Assembly: GCA_032622095.1 (NCBI GenBank)
Contig: CP136068.1
Coordinates: 160,849,465-160,913,464, forward strand
Direction: 5' to 3'
Origin: Siphonodentalium dalli
Lineage: Eukaryota; Mollusca; Scaphopoda; Gadilida; Siphonodentaliidae
Length of the DNA: 64,000 nt
Positions 46,640-59,509 of this stretch are shown in pieces (the first letter of the stretch is position 1; each line of letters starts with the position of its first letter). The position numbers and the translations under genes were made by a program. Below the pieces are notes generated by a model. The model was not told the origin of the DNA. It saw nothing but the letters and a program-made list of their open reading frames with translations, and did no database searches.

Positions 46640-48230
46640 GTTTTGCAATTGGAATTTGTGTACATTAGTTACTATGACAAAGGCCAGAGTTAGTCGTAGT
46701 GACTCGCTGAAATTATTTGGAACTAACCCTAAGCGATCTCAGAGTCATCATGTCGTGTGATGCATTCTTTTTAGGCAGAAGTTTGCAACGTCTTGCCACA
46801 AACTATTTTGTCATGTTGCCACTAAATAGGGGAATGTGTCAACACCAACACACCTCCCAACATGTGGGCGAAAATTCTGCCACAATAAATGAGGGCAGAC
46901 TATTTACACGTGACAGGATATTTAACCAATAGACGACCTGCATATTTTAACCATGGCGGATAATAAATTAATCGACTCGTTCATTTGTAAGTAATGAATT
47001 AAGCGTGTATAAGTTTCATTTGCCGTGTTCCAGTTTACAATATTATGATGCCTCGAAAACTATTATTTGTCAAACATATTATCTTCTGAGGTGTGACAAT
47101 TAATGTACATGCTGAGAACACAATCTAATGTGATAGTCGTTGGCAAACTTTCTGCACAATTTTTGACGAAATAACATAAATGTTTGCTTCATAATTGATT
47201 TGGTAGTCATATATAATAATGCTGATAGTTGCTGATTATTCCGACTGTGTTTCCAATCAGACCAGTTGTGATAAAAGTGAGCCAGAAAACCATAATTGAC
47301 TTTAGTTGATTCAAGGTGTAAAATCAATAGATGTGCCAAATTACTCTTGTTGATATCATTTCAATTGAATGGCATGCAGTTGCAGACTGCAGATTAGCGT
47401 GTCATGACTCGTGCATGAGTCTGAGATGATTTCGGAAGATTGCCGGGGCGCGAATCAAGTACAACCGTTGATTAATGACGTTGCAATTTAGTTTGTGTAC
47501 ATAGTGATGTTGATCACGTCGTATTCCCACTACACATATAAGAAACGTATGGAGACATGATGAAGCCTTGCGCGCTTCCACTGCTTCCACTAAATGAATA
47601 CACCATAAAATGTTCTTCAAATATGTCAAATGAGTTAAACCAAACTGTCATACATGGTAGTTGTCGAACATCCAGCTATACATACACCATTTCATAATAA
47701 AAACAAATATGATGTGCACAACCACGGCACCAATGTAGGTTTATACACCACCATCACACAAGTCTACGTATAAATGGACATACCAACTCTGAAGTAAACT
47801 GAGGTGTTGAGTATATAACCACATGTCCACATTATATCTATAAGGGCGTCAACCATAAAACGTCAGTCAACCATGAACATCGCGGAATGGACTCTTGCGT
47901 AGATTAGTGAACTGACATGACATTGACTACATACAAATGAAAACAGCCATAAATATGCAATATCAAGGCCACGGAAGGAAATGTCTTACGGAATTAAGTA
48001 TCGTAAGCTGAATTTTCAAAAGCTATATTGACACATGTATGAGCACACTCATTCGTCGAATGTGCCAAAGGATTTCACATAAACAATCTGTATACATGCG
48101 CCAGCTGACAGAAATCCAGTCACATGCATAATTTCATAATAAAAATCCAGTGTCACGTGATAATAACGTGCATCAAATTTAACACTAAAATTCCTGACAA
48201 ATATACAAGACAACATACTCAAATGTCTCG
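46640..48230. other. No gene recognised
   Basis: No exon, array or palindrome found that can be supported. Confidence 0.5.
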
Positions 48231-48239
48231 CGAAATTAT

Positions 48240-48790
48240 GCTGGGAACTCTGCAGTGTAAGGATCCAAGCCAATGGATAGAACACGATTCCCCATGCGAA
48301 GATGTATATGATATATACACAACGGCCACTGGTATTCATCACGAGTTTATCCCATACATTTATGAAATATAGATGGATATCATACTCTTCTGTAATAATC
48401 CATGCAAATGGATGTTACATGTATAACAATACACATATGTTACCCACAAGGGCCCACTGGTATCTATCTATTATGACCCACCCATTTGGGAAATTCCGAT
48501 TGGTACCATGCTCTTTTGTAACAATCTATGTCAGTGGGTATAAATTACATGTTTCTAAACAAGAAATGTATGTTAAACGCAGGAGCCCACTGGTATCTAT
48601 CACGTGTTTAACCATATATTTGGGAAATTCAGATTGCTACCATGCTCTTTTGTAACAATCCATGCCAGCGGATATTACATGTTTTTAAAACAAGAAATGT
48701 ATGTTACAGGCAGGGGCCCACATATATCCATCGCGAGTTTAACCCACACATTTGGGAAATTCAGATGGGTACTGTGCTCTATTACGACAA
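48240..48790. repeat. Diverged ~120-bp tandem repeat, ~4 units
   Basis: Units share GCCCACTGGTATCTATCACG, TTTGGGAAATTCAGATTG, ATGCTCTTTTGTAACAATCC and AAGAAATGTATGTTA. Divergence of 10-25% by eye suggests age. Confidence 0.8.
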
Positions 48791-48799
48791 AATGGAATG

Positions 48800-50030
48800 G
48801 CTTATTGACCTCAAAATCCAGACATGCATAATTACATTCCGAAATGCCAAACAAGGATCTGAGCATGGTTCAATTTCAAAGATATAGGCTGAATCATCAA
48901 AAGCCAGACACACGAATACGCAGTCTATATAATGGTCTTTAAATGTGGAAAATGATACCAACAGCCCAAACTATCGACCATCCAGTCGAAAAGGCCAGTG
49001 TGATCTCCTAAATTGTAATGCCGAAAGAAAATTTAAAATGTCGGAAATGACTTAATGATTAAACATCCAAAATATTACATGATGTCAGTCCGAAATGTGG
49101 TTGATGACCGGAATACACAATATAAATAAGTAAACTATATACATAAATAAAATTGGCTCTCATAAACTTACCGACAGCCCATAACGCACTCTGAAGATGA
49201 AAGGGTTTCACGAACCCACTAACATAATGTATGTCACGCATTGTTTCTGCTACGCGAAATAAAAAAAGGTGAGTCCCAATACAGAACTTCCTAGTTTTAA
49301 GCTATTTTGTACTAAAGTATACTGGGCCATATGTTCCTACGATAACATAATTTCTATCTTATCTTACGTATCTATCTTATGAAATAATATTGAGCAGCTA
49401 TGATCGATACCATATTTAAGATTATATAACACTCAAGACGATGCCATTTCATCACCCCACAGCTGCGGATTCATCCACTGAACTGTGCGTGTATACCAGC
49501 CTATTGTAGCGCTGCTCGATTTCAACATATATTATGTTGTTTTTGTATTTAGCTCATGCTGCACCATAATCTAATCACGAATGTGGTAGCTAAACGGGGA
49601 CGCAAAACCAGAATTATTTGAAGTCAGAATTTCCAACAGATACATACTATTACCATTATATATTCACTCTACAAATCCAATATTACAACAGCATACAAAA
49701 TTTAATTTAATATAACATACGTTTTATATTGTTCCGCTGAACGATGTTTTACAAATATATGTGGCATATGTCTCATTTATACCAAAGAATGTCATTTTGT
49801 TATTGAAAAACTAACAAAATAATTCCTGTTTCCCGCTAAAAATTAAAGTTATATGAAATAGTAAAATATAATATTCAATACAAACAATATTGAGTATTGC
49901 ATGTGGAACTTGTCGTTTCACTGTTTCTATAGAATATAAATTTACATTCATATAGCACGAAATCAAGTTGGTTTCATAACCTGTATTGCTGAATGCATTT
50001 CTAACCACTGCATTGATTTATTTGGAGTTG
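48800..50030. other. No gene recognised
   Basis: Intron-like AT-rich DNA downstream of the last TSP1 exon. The 3' part resembles the flanks of the other TSP1 exons. Confidence 0.5.
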
Positions 50031-50038
50031 ATAAATAC

Positions 50039-50206
50039 CTGGACAAGGCGTATACGGGCAGTTGATCATCTCAGTATGGTTACCATGGCAATAAATCCAG
50101 CCATGAATTGGCGCTGAACTGCTGCATATTCTAGTTCGATGTTGGGTACCTATAACCTGGCCGCAGCTACAGGCACTGGATCTCCATTCCGACCAGGAAC
50201 CATCAG
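50039..50206 (-). CDS. TSP1 repeat exon 5 (shifted cysteine)
   Basis: A 168-bp exon with phase 1-1 ends, from TGGTTCCAG|CT to TGTCCAG|GTATTT. It is a thrombospondin type 1 repeat: DGSWSEWRSSACS, HRTRICSS, GWIYCHGNHTEMINC, TPCP. In place of the usual C-S-x-S-C-G it reads CSCGQVIGTQ, so the second cysteine lies two residues earlier, with length restored downstream. The O-fucosylation consensus CxxS/TC is lost, while the WxxW mannosylation motif (WSEW) is kept. TSP1 repeats are extracellular adhesion modules. This is the last TSP1 of the series in transcription order. Confidence 0.8.
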
Positions 50207-52045
50207 CTGGAACCATTTAGTACAGTATGTACATAAACGTGAGGAGCAAAAGCGTGGGTATTACGAGTCGTATTGTACACACAGAAGAAAAATAACACAT
50301 TTAAAAATATCCATCGGTATTCTATGAACGACTTATTCGAGCACAACATAAATAACACCAACAGACATTAGTGTGTGCCTACACGTCCAAATTCTCATAA
50401 CTACATACTAATCGGAATTAAATGCCACCTACATACAAGGAAGTTAAATATATCAAACGTGTCTGAATACAGAACACAATATATTCCATATTTGCAATAA
50501 AATCATTATTAGTGAACATACTCCACCAACCAGCTATGGAACCATAAATAGCTGCTTTTGAAATGTCATCTTCGTGCACACTAATCTGCTTATCCATGAA
50601 TACATGTACTTTCAATATTAAATTGGCTGTTTCAAAACAGTAACATTAAGCAACACACTCTTTGCCGAAGCTTTTGGTCTTCACGGCCTTTATCAACGGT
50701 ATAACACAGGTGTGGTCTACATAATTAGAGGCTAAAGTCATTAATGTTCAGCTCCTTAGTCGACGTATCACCAGTTAGCTCTCAAAGTGATAGGTAATCT
50801 CGCGTCTGGTTATGTCATAGTGGCGACGAACATACGGGTGTTTCAAAACAATTTTCTATTTGTTAAAATCATAAATCATGTTACTTACACACTCCAGGAG
50901 TACAGCATTGCCGTTAATTACTTTCATGACACTCATATCACATTTAAAGACATAAACAAGAAGTTACACAATCATGTATATTTGACGTATACATGTGGTT
51001 GAGCAAACGAGTGTGTATACAATAAACTGTTATATACTCCTCGCGCTATGACTAGCTTTGGGTTCCAGTATCCACTGAAATGTTTACCAGCTTACTGTAC
51101 CTCTGTTATAATATCTTCATCTCGGGATGGTTTGTGTGTTCATTCCGCAACATAACATCATATTGCGATTAAATGAATAGCAACTCCGGAGTCCGAATGG
51201 TTTTAATTCGTCTTGTCAGCAGATACACACATGTTTTAATAATAGTATGTAATATTTTGGAAACAATAGCAAACTCAGAACCACATATTCCGTAATATGT
51301 TAACAGAACATACTCAATATGTGTTCGGGCCTCAAACAACCAAAGATATCGACATACACAATCCAATTCAAAATTACATATAAATAAATTCAATTCAAAA
51401 TATATATAATGCCAATAAAATTACCTCGGCATTAAATGAAGTATTTTCTTGAACACGACGAAATGAATACCAACATTTAGCAGAATTGGTCGACAGTTCC
51501 CAATATTTATGACCAGTTTCCTCCTGGCAGAAGATTAATTTCAAATGAAATTTCACGTACATTGTGAATTTTGAAATTCGAAAAGTGTCATTCAGTTGTT
51601 GTGCCACTATCTCTAAAATAATAGTAACATGTTTTTTTCTTCTTCAAATTGGCAGCGGATAATGTATTCTGGGCTTTGACCATCAAATTAAAACAACATA
51701 TAAAATCAAATTTGATACAGTTTTACTCTATTCCGCTTAATGATTGTTGGTAACTAAATGTGACACACTTATACAAATTATACCAACAAATGCTATTTCG
51801 TTATTGAAATATTAACGAAATAATTCTTGAGGTCCAGCTAAAAACATAGGCTATATTAAATAGATAGAACATACAACATCAAACAATATTGTGTATTTTA
51901 TTTTGGAACGGGTCTTTTCAATTATATTATTTCATAGCTAGCATCTTGTACGAAGTAAATTGAAGTTGCTTTCATGACAAGTATGGCCTGGAATGCTGAA
52001 CAAATCTTTAGCCACCGTAGTAATTTATTTGGAGTAAATAAATAC

Positions 52046-52213
52046 CTGTACATGGCGTATTCGAGCAGTCGATACTGTCAGTATGGTTACCCTGACAATA
52101 GGTCCCTTCATTACGTGGTACGGGACTGCTGCATGTTCTAGTTCGATTGTGGGTGCCGTGGCCGCAGCTAACACTGCATGCACTGGAGATCCATTCCGCC
52201 CAAGAACCATCAA
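52046..52213 (-). CDS. TSP1 repeat exon 4
   Basis: A 168-bp phase 1-1 exon between GCGAATTATCAG|TT and TGTACAG|GTATTT. The repeat is intact: DGSWAEWISSACSVSCGHG, NRTRTCSS, GTYCQGNHTDSIDC, NTPC. Six cysteines follow the standard TSP1 spacing; WAEW and CSVSC give C-mannosylation and O-fucosylation motifs. It is most similar to the exon at 61502, its counterpart in the other block, with shared intron sequence after the donor (GTATTTATTTACTCCAAAT-like). Confidence 0.85.
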
Positions 52214-53155
52214 CTGATAATTCGCGAAAACAATTGTTTATACGTGACATTGTCATCAGTGAGAACATCAGCTTGGGCCATATCGAAATACGTTACTCTC
52301 ATCGTCCATATCTCCATGGGGTTTAATAAGATTATTAACCGATATGGTATTCAACCTACTGTGTAGGCGACCACGGTGGTCAAGTCAGTAGATGGCTTTC
52401 TTCTTTACGCAGTCCATCGCAGACGAAGCTTGCTCGAACCCCGACAAGAGCGGTTTCGTGATCGACGTAAAGGGAGCGTAACGAGAATCATGTATCAGGA
52501 GAAAAATGCCAGTTACTTTCCGGGTGTCGGTGGTTTCTACACGCAGTTTTGTGATTTCCAGTGAAAGTAATCCGCTGTGTGTAAAACTGATAACGTCGTG
52601 ACCTAGCAACTGATACAACACAAATCAACCAAACCAGCTACCGAGTCGACTGGAACTGTTAACGACATAGTCGTTGACACACAATTGGATATTCGAGCAT
52701 ACTTTGTTATGTTGAATGTTAACGAGACAAATGTTTGTTGATAGTTCAATACATATTTATTGCCAATATAAAACAATATGGACTTCGGCACAGGTGATGG
52801 CAACTGCGGCTTGACCCACTCCTATATGCATAACAAAATTCACGGTGCAAAAATAGTTGAGGATGGTTACCAATTGGATATGCAAATGAAGAATACATGT
52901 GGCTGCAATTGCAGATGCCTTAAATAACTCCGAAAGTAACTTCTTCAGCAACATTAGTTTTTTCTAAGAAACATTTTACTACATATTGTACAATGTTATA
53001 CCAAAAGGTGAAACAAATTAGCAATCATTCGATACACACAACTTGACTGTCTTCAAGAAGCGTTTAGCAGTCCAACAATATCAGATATCAGAGTTCAAAC
53101 ACTAATATTTAAACAACCAAAAAACAAAATAGATCGGGAAAGAGATAGTCATTCC

Positions 53156-54092
53156 TTAAGGGCTTTGTAGACCCAATTTTCCAAAATTTTATAGAGTCCA
53201 AATAAAGAATTCTGTTCATGTATATTAGTAATCATAGAAACCATGCCCATTGATGCAACATGTTAAGAGTATACTTCATGGTGGATTATGTTAGAAACAC
53301 AAAATGTGAACTTTATTGAGATTTAAAAATATAAAATTTACAGGCAATGGTCCAAGAAAAACAAAGTCCATATCTAAGAATCAAATATGGGAATATGTAA
53401 TGAACACTGTGATGAATGATGCACTACAAAAAAAAAATTAAATTTCTTCAGCGTTCTTTGAAAAACATACTTTGAACCGGTTGTTGACAAATGATATACT
53501 AACTTCACAATATGGTTGACAGAGAGCCAGCAGTTTATGGCTTATGTCCAGTCCAGTGTGAATCGCTTTTTACCAGTGTTAACTTCCACATCAGTGATTA
53601 TCCTATGAGTGAGTGGTGACCTACTTAGTATATATATTGTGGTGGTCTGGTAGGGTTTGATTGGGGTTTAGCATTATATTGTCAACAGAGTCCACAGTGG
53701 TTACAATGGCCAGCTGCTAACCCATGCCTGCTAGCGTCCACACAGCCAATGTTTAAGCAAGTATATATCATTTGTCAACAACCGGTTCAAAGTAATGTTT
53801 TCAAAGAACACTCAAGAAATATAATATCTTTTTTGTAGTACATCATTCTTCACAGTGTTCAGTACATATTCCCATATTTGATTCTTAGATATGGACTTTG
53901 TTTTTCTTGGACCATTGCCTGTAAATGTTATGTTTTTAAATCTCAATAAAGTTCACATTTTGTATTTTCTGACATAATCCACCATGAAGTATACGCTTAA
54001 ACTGTTGCATCAATGGGCATGGTTTCTGTGATTACTAATATACATGAACAGAATCCTTTATTTGGAACAAAATGGGTCCACAAGGCCCTTAA
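53156..54092. mobile_element. TTAA-flanked long-arm foldback (family 3)
   Basis: The ends are TTAAGGGCTTTGTAGACCCA and TGGGTCCACAAGGCCCTTAA. Arms of roughly 310-360 bp (CCATGCCCATTGATGCAACA, CACTGTGATGAATGATG and AACCGGTTGTTGACAAATGA on the left, mirrored on the right) enclose a unique ~265-bp centre. TTAA lies at both borders. It has no coding capacity. The element is absent from the equivalent intron in the 60-63.5-kb duplicate. Confidence 0.8.
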
Positions 54093-54399
54093 TATATATA
54101 TAAACAAAGACACACCAACTAGGGAGTTGAACCGAACTACATCCCAGAGTACCCCAGAGTAAAGTTCACGATACATGAGGCATATGAATTCGTGTTCGGC
54201 ATGACATGGGCATTACCAGGCATTACATGGTTCAGTGTTAGTGCATCGCTGATATTATATAAGCTTTTCTCCGATTGATTTTCTTGCTCATTCTGCACCA
54301 TACTCATGCTGGATGTTCTGGCTAACATATAACCCAATATAAAATAGTACGAAGTCGTTGTCTCAGCCAGAGTTTTCAATATAACGAAACAGACTCAAA

Positions 54400-55960
54400 A
54401 TGTATTATGGGCTTTAGACATCCAACAAAGGCAAAATAATTTAATCTGATGAACAATGCGCGACCTGCTTTCCAGGTTGTCCCAAGTGATTTTATTTATG
54501 TTTTTGAGATAATCGATTTTTAAAGTTTGAATCTCCGATGCGGTCAACTATTAAGACTATGGATATACTTCTAACATTGTCCAATTGGAAAATCATTCCT
54601 TTATTAGAATAAATAAGCATAACAATTCACAAATTAAATGTAATCCAGTTTTGTGAGGAATACTGCAGGTAGGGTGCATATTTTGGTACTTAGGACATAC
54701 TGGAACTTAATTATACTATGAATATATAGTTCAAATGACATCAATGAACTGAAATGCGTTACAATGACCACCTTGTTCTATTTGACAGAAATATTAGGAT
54801 AATTATCGCTTAGAACAAACAAGATAATCTCACAGGTCTGAATCTTAACAGGACATCTTGAATTCAGAGAGCATATGACATATAATTGTTCTATGTACGC
54901 TAACCCAGATGATAGTCTACGCTGATTTTTTTCATTTCAACTAAAGACACTATATATTCTAGTCGCTTAGACTCGATTTTGAAGTAAACGAAGAACACGT
55001 ATAGGTACCAAGCTGTTTTTGATATAAAAAGCGCTTTGAGGAAAATTGTCTACAGCTCTTATATAGGGTCATATTTTGTTGTTTGTGAATGTGACTATAC
55101 CCATACAATAACGTATCCAAAATCACCATGCATCCCGGGATGGGACAATCGTATTTGTTGGGTCAACGACAAGAATATGTAAACAAGCAAAAAATGATGA
55201 AATTTTAGTCAACAAATCTGCCGACGACAAACCTTGAGTCATGATCCCTGACTGCAAAATATGACCACACAATAGCATATCCTATATTTTGATGCGTTTC
55301 ATGGATGAAAAGTCGTTATATTTAGGTAAAAAAATGCAAAAACAAAAAATCATGTGAGAAAATAATGAAAATTGGAATTTTAGTCCGGGAACAAAGTCCC
55401 CCAGGATTATATTTAATCCATTTTATTTTTGTTCGTCAGCATGTCTGCTCAAAACTATTTCGACTTTGAAAGATGTCCGTGTATGTAACAGGAAATATGA
55501 TGGTGAAGATATCCTTATTTTCCGGGAGTATATACCCGCTGACTTCAATGTTATAAATGTGACAGAAAACTGCTTCAGAAACGCATTATTCTTGTTGCCA
55601 TGGCACAACCATGCCTGTCATTTCATGTATTTGACTGCAAAAATACAAAATGGCGGGCAAAATGGAAAACGGAAGTATAGTAACATGGTATATTTTTCAG
55701 TTATATGAAAAAGATAGGCGTAAATGGCTATAGTTGTGACACAATACAATATGTCCTTTAATAGTAAGTCATAGCCCGACGGTTTGTCAATTCGGTGTTT
55801 AAAAATATTTCAAAATGACGGCGAAAATTGCGATCGGAAGTCAACAATTGAAGTGTGTTTGTATATTTTTCGCTAAATCTTCACAGATCGAATGAATTGA
55901 ATAAATTGATAGCCAATAAGTAGTGATATATGCCATCACACTAGTTTCCAAACCACTAAC
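54400..55960. other. No gene recognised
   Basis: No exon or repeat array could be supported. Two open stretches (55423-55708, both strands) lack domains. Confidence 0.5.
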
Positions 55961-55969
55961 TGGTTTCAT

Positions 55970-56820
55970 AATACATCAAATGAGTGTCCCAAACCACATA
56001 ACGAGTGTACCAACCTATATAGAGTTACGAATCACCCACGTAGGATGCAAGACTAACATGTGAGTATCCAAATCCATACGACAGGAGCCCCAAATTCAAA
56101 TATTGTCCCAAACTTCAGAAAGAGTGTCCCATGCAACCAACCCAAAGAGTTTCCTTAACCAGTCGGATATAATACATCAACCCCATATGCAAATAGTATC
56201 CTACCCACACATAGTGTACCCCAAGCCATGCATCCCAAACACACAAAGGATGTCTCAATCCACCCGGTTAATGTCCCAACTAATTCAAGGTATATTCCAA
56301 ACCACACTGGTAGTACCACGAACTATACAACTGGTGTTCCAAATAACCCAGGTTGTGCCCCAAGCCACCCAACATGTATCTCAAACTACCCAAATGAGTG
56401 TCCATAGCCATCCAATGAGTGCTCCAAACCATACAACGTCCGCACAACGAGTGTATCAAACCATTGAATGAACGCCAAACAAAACGCCACACAAAATCAC
56501 AAACCATACAGTGGGTCTGGGTGTCAGAAACCCAATAAATAGTGTAAAATAGGCATTCTTGCATTATGTACCTTATGCCACACATCTAGTTGCCAAATCC
56601 ATCTGGGTAGTGCCCTACATGTATGTCATACAACATGTACCCAATGAGTTTACCAAACCATGAGATACTCGCTGGATGGTTTGAGATATTCGATGGGTGG
56701 TTTTCTCATTATACGGACACTCATTGTATGGGTGGGACATACAGGGGGTGGTTGGATACACTACTTTAATATTTTTAGACACCCCTGTTTGGTTTGAGGC
56801 AATCGTCGTGTCGCTTGGAA
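55970..56820. repeat. Degenerate ~24-bp minisatellite in two orientations
   Basis: From 55970 to 56480 the words CCAAACCA, ATGAGTGTCCCAAAC and CAACGAGTG recur. From about 56660 the orientation reverses (GGTTTGAGATATTCGATGGG, GGTGGTTTTCTC). The same reversed form continues at 58605-58930 (CACTCATTGGGTGGTTTGGG). Confidence 0.7.
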
Positions 56821-56822
56821 TA

Positions 56823-58602
56823 TTAGAGACCTTTCGCAAAACTCACGTTTACGATTACGGATACGGATAGGGTACTACGTCACCAACCTTTGTGTACTTT
56901 CTAATCGTTCTCGTATTTTACTATCCGTAATAACGGTTACGATTTCATGGTTTCTAATAAGCTCAAATAACACCTGAAATTTATTTTCTGCAATATATCA
57001 CTTTACTCCGTTCGAGACTGTATATGTATATCATGTAAACCATCCAGTTGTATTGAGCTACGACCTCGATATGCTGTTTAGATTGTCAATCACTGTACTC
57101 GTCGTCGTGAATCACGAGCTTCCCGCGAAATAAGATCGCTATTCACAACGGATAGCCATCGCTGGCTGCGACAGAAAACTTTACAGTAAGAGTGCACTAC
57201 GAAACCAGTCGCCAAAAATACAGTTTATAGTTTGCGATGCATGAGGAGTTTTGAGTGATTATTATGTGCAAGATAGTACACAATATATAGTGAAATTCAA
57301 CAATTATTTAATTCAACAACCCATGGTCGTGTCCTAACGTGTGCAGTTATAGAATGCCACAGGAGAGCCTAACGAATGGCATAACCCTATTAATGAAAAG
57401 TGAAAGATTTTGTGTTCTCTTCCCCTTTCCCGAATTGAATAGTTCATTCAATTTAATAATATTCGGTTTTCGGTAGAAGTTGGGTTTTATATACCTCTCT
57501 CGTAGAGTCTGTAGAACAGGGCATTTAACATTACATGGAATTCATAACCGAGTTTAAAATTACATGGAATTCATAACCGAGTTCTAAGTTACATAAAGTA
57601 CTCTGTCTGAGTAATCTGAACCTACCCTGGATCCCGATTCAACTGGTAAGTAGTAATTTCTGCTCCTGAACCGTAACTAAAAGAATATTTGGCACACCCA
57701 CCGACATCACCAGAGCTCAGCAGTCTCTGTCAGGTTTGTTCTTTGCATTTATTTTTAATTTAAAAACACGCACAAATGCGGCATTTAAAGGTACTCAATC
57801 CGATTAGATGTCCCCATATCATCCGATTCCAACAACAATATTTTTTTGAAATGCCGCTTCTGTTATCAGAATCGAGTAATTGCTCAACATTAATGCTAAC
57901 CACAGTCAACTATATTATAAAATTGCCCAAAACCTGCTATTTATCAACATTTTGTTCAACGAAATTTTGCCGGTTTGTCAAATATCTGACAAAAAAGCAA
58001 CTTGATGCACATCGCTTCTACCGTGTCGACTTTGTTTCGATTTGGTAGTAACAAATCAGAAGTGATGCACATCAGCGAGCTCACAACCTTATGTCGGATT
58101 TCCTAAACCCAAAGAGGTGAAGCCGCAATCGCATTGAAATCAAATCGCGGACATGAAGGGGCTTGAACGATGGCGTCGTGGTTGATGTGAGGTCCAAATT
58201 CAGGAACCCCTCTTCCTCATCAGCATAACGTCTATCTGGTCATCCATGCTAACAACGAACTGTATTTCCACCACATATGACCTGGCATTTATACCTGTAT
58301 TGCCACAATATATCACGTGAATCCCGGGTCGTACGTTGTGACTGGTCGAATTATTGACAATATTAACAGGTCATGATTATCGCAATGTTGCAAATGGGAC
58401 GATAAGTGAAGTATTAAGGGACTGTATACCAAACACACGCTTTGAGTTGTAAAAGTGGTACGAAAAAATTATCGTACGTGTTCGTCAAAACTCTTACGCG
58501 TAACCGTTTTGCGAAAGGACTTTTTGGCCATACGGATAGACTTACGACTACGAATAGCTATCCGTATTCGTAATCGTAAACGTGAGGATGCGAAAGGTCT
58601 CT
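56823..58602. mobile_element. ~1.8-kb TIR element inserted in a minisatellite
   Basis: The left end TAGAGACCTTTCGCAAAACT, followed by CACGTTTACGATTACGGATA, is matched at the right by TATCCGTATTCGTAATCGTA, then AACGTGAGGATGCGAAAGGT and CTCTA. TIRs are about 45 bp and TA is at each border. The same minisatellite continues on both sides. No transposase is recognisable. It contains the second copy of the CAA-repeat element (57785) and a 27-bp duplication (ACATGGAATTCATAACCGAG) at about 57532-57590. Confidence 0.7.
57785..57970. repeat. Interspersed repeat, copy 2
   Basis: This is the counterpart of 9275-9500: AAAGGTACTCAATCCGATT, GTCCCCATATCATC, CGATTCCAACAACAA, ATGCTAACCACAGTCAACTA. Confidence 0.6.
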
Positions 58603-58604
58603 AT

Positions 58605-58930
58605 TACTGGATGGTTACGGATACTCATTTGTTGGTTTGAAACACCAATTGGGTGGTTTGGGATACTGAATTGATGGTTGGTTTGAGGCACTCATTGGGT
58701 GGTTTGGGACACCACATCCATGCACGATTTGGGACACTCTGTGGGTCGCATACATGTACATGTATATATGACAATCAGATTGTATGGAACACTCATTTGG
58801 CGGGTTTGGACACGATTTGGATGGTTTAGGACCGCAGTCGGATAGATTGGGATACTTATTAGGTGGTATGCGACATCATTTGGCTGATTTTGGACGCCAT
58901 TTCAATGGACTGGTACACTCGCGGGTTAGT
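58605..58930. repeat. Minisatellite continuation right of the TIR element
   Basis: Repeats of GGTTTGGGACACTCATTGGG-like units, in the orientation seen at 56660-56770. Confidence 0.75.
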
Positions 58931-58979
58931 TTGGTATAATATTAAGCATGGGGTTTGAGACACCAGTTTGCCTGATTAG

Positions 58980-59500
58980 TCGAAACTTGACCATGCTATG
59001 AATCTCTACCATGCATGGTTTACACCCGGAGAGATCATAATCCACCAATAATCCATTCGGGCACATTGTGTGACAGGGAAGTGTACAACATAGAAAAACA
59101 ACATAGGTAATATATTTCTTGTTTATTACATGTTCCTTGATAATGCATTTCACTTTAGTTGAAGGTTCTGACTCCCAATTGTACGTTTTAAGTGATGTTG
59201 TGACCGCTCTTGCTTTGCATCGAAATAAAAATTACGGAATATTTTCCGAATTACTATTTGCAATGTTTATTACGATATCGGCTCACAAAAGTCGCAAAGT
59301 GCATGCAATCTCAAGCTGGGACAACCCCCCTATGTGAAGTAGATTATTGACGAACAAGTATTGACAAAGAAATATATTTCCCGTCATGTTTGTTCAATGT
59401 CATAAAGTTCCCCGTCAGAACTGGTCAGAACAGGTTTTGTATATACCCGTGGAATATGATATCTACGGGCGTTAGCCATATTATGGGGATTCATTTTTGT
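58980..59500. mobile_element. Long-TIR foldback element, diverged copy 2
   Basis: GCTATGAATCTCTACCATG, GGTAATATATTTCTTG, GAAGGTTCTGACTCCCAATT and AAAGAAATATATTTCCCGTC, GTTCCCCGTCAGAACTGGTC match the 5647-6145 element in order. Confidence 0.6.
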
Positions 59501-59509
59501 AGTCTCGGT

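Larger units (their letters stand above)
50040..54379. repeat. Duplicated block A (TSP1 exons plus introns)
   Basis: Sequences around 51395-51607, 52376-52621 and 54137-54379 have clear counterparts in the same order near 60960-61156, 61850-62100 and 62870-63000, with TSP1 exons between them. This block and the 60-63.5-kb block are therefore segmental duplicates including introns. Block A carries an extra 937-bp foldback at 53156. Confidence 0.75.
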
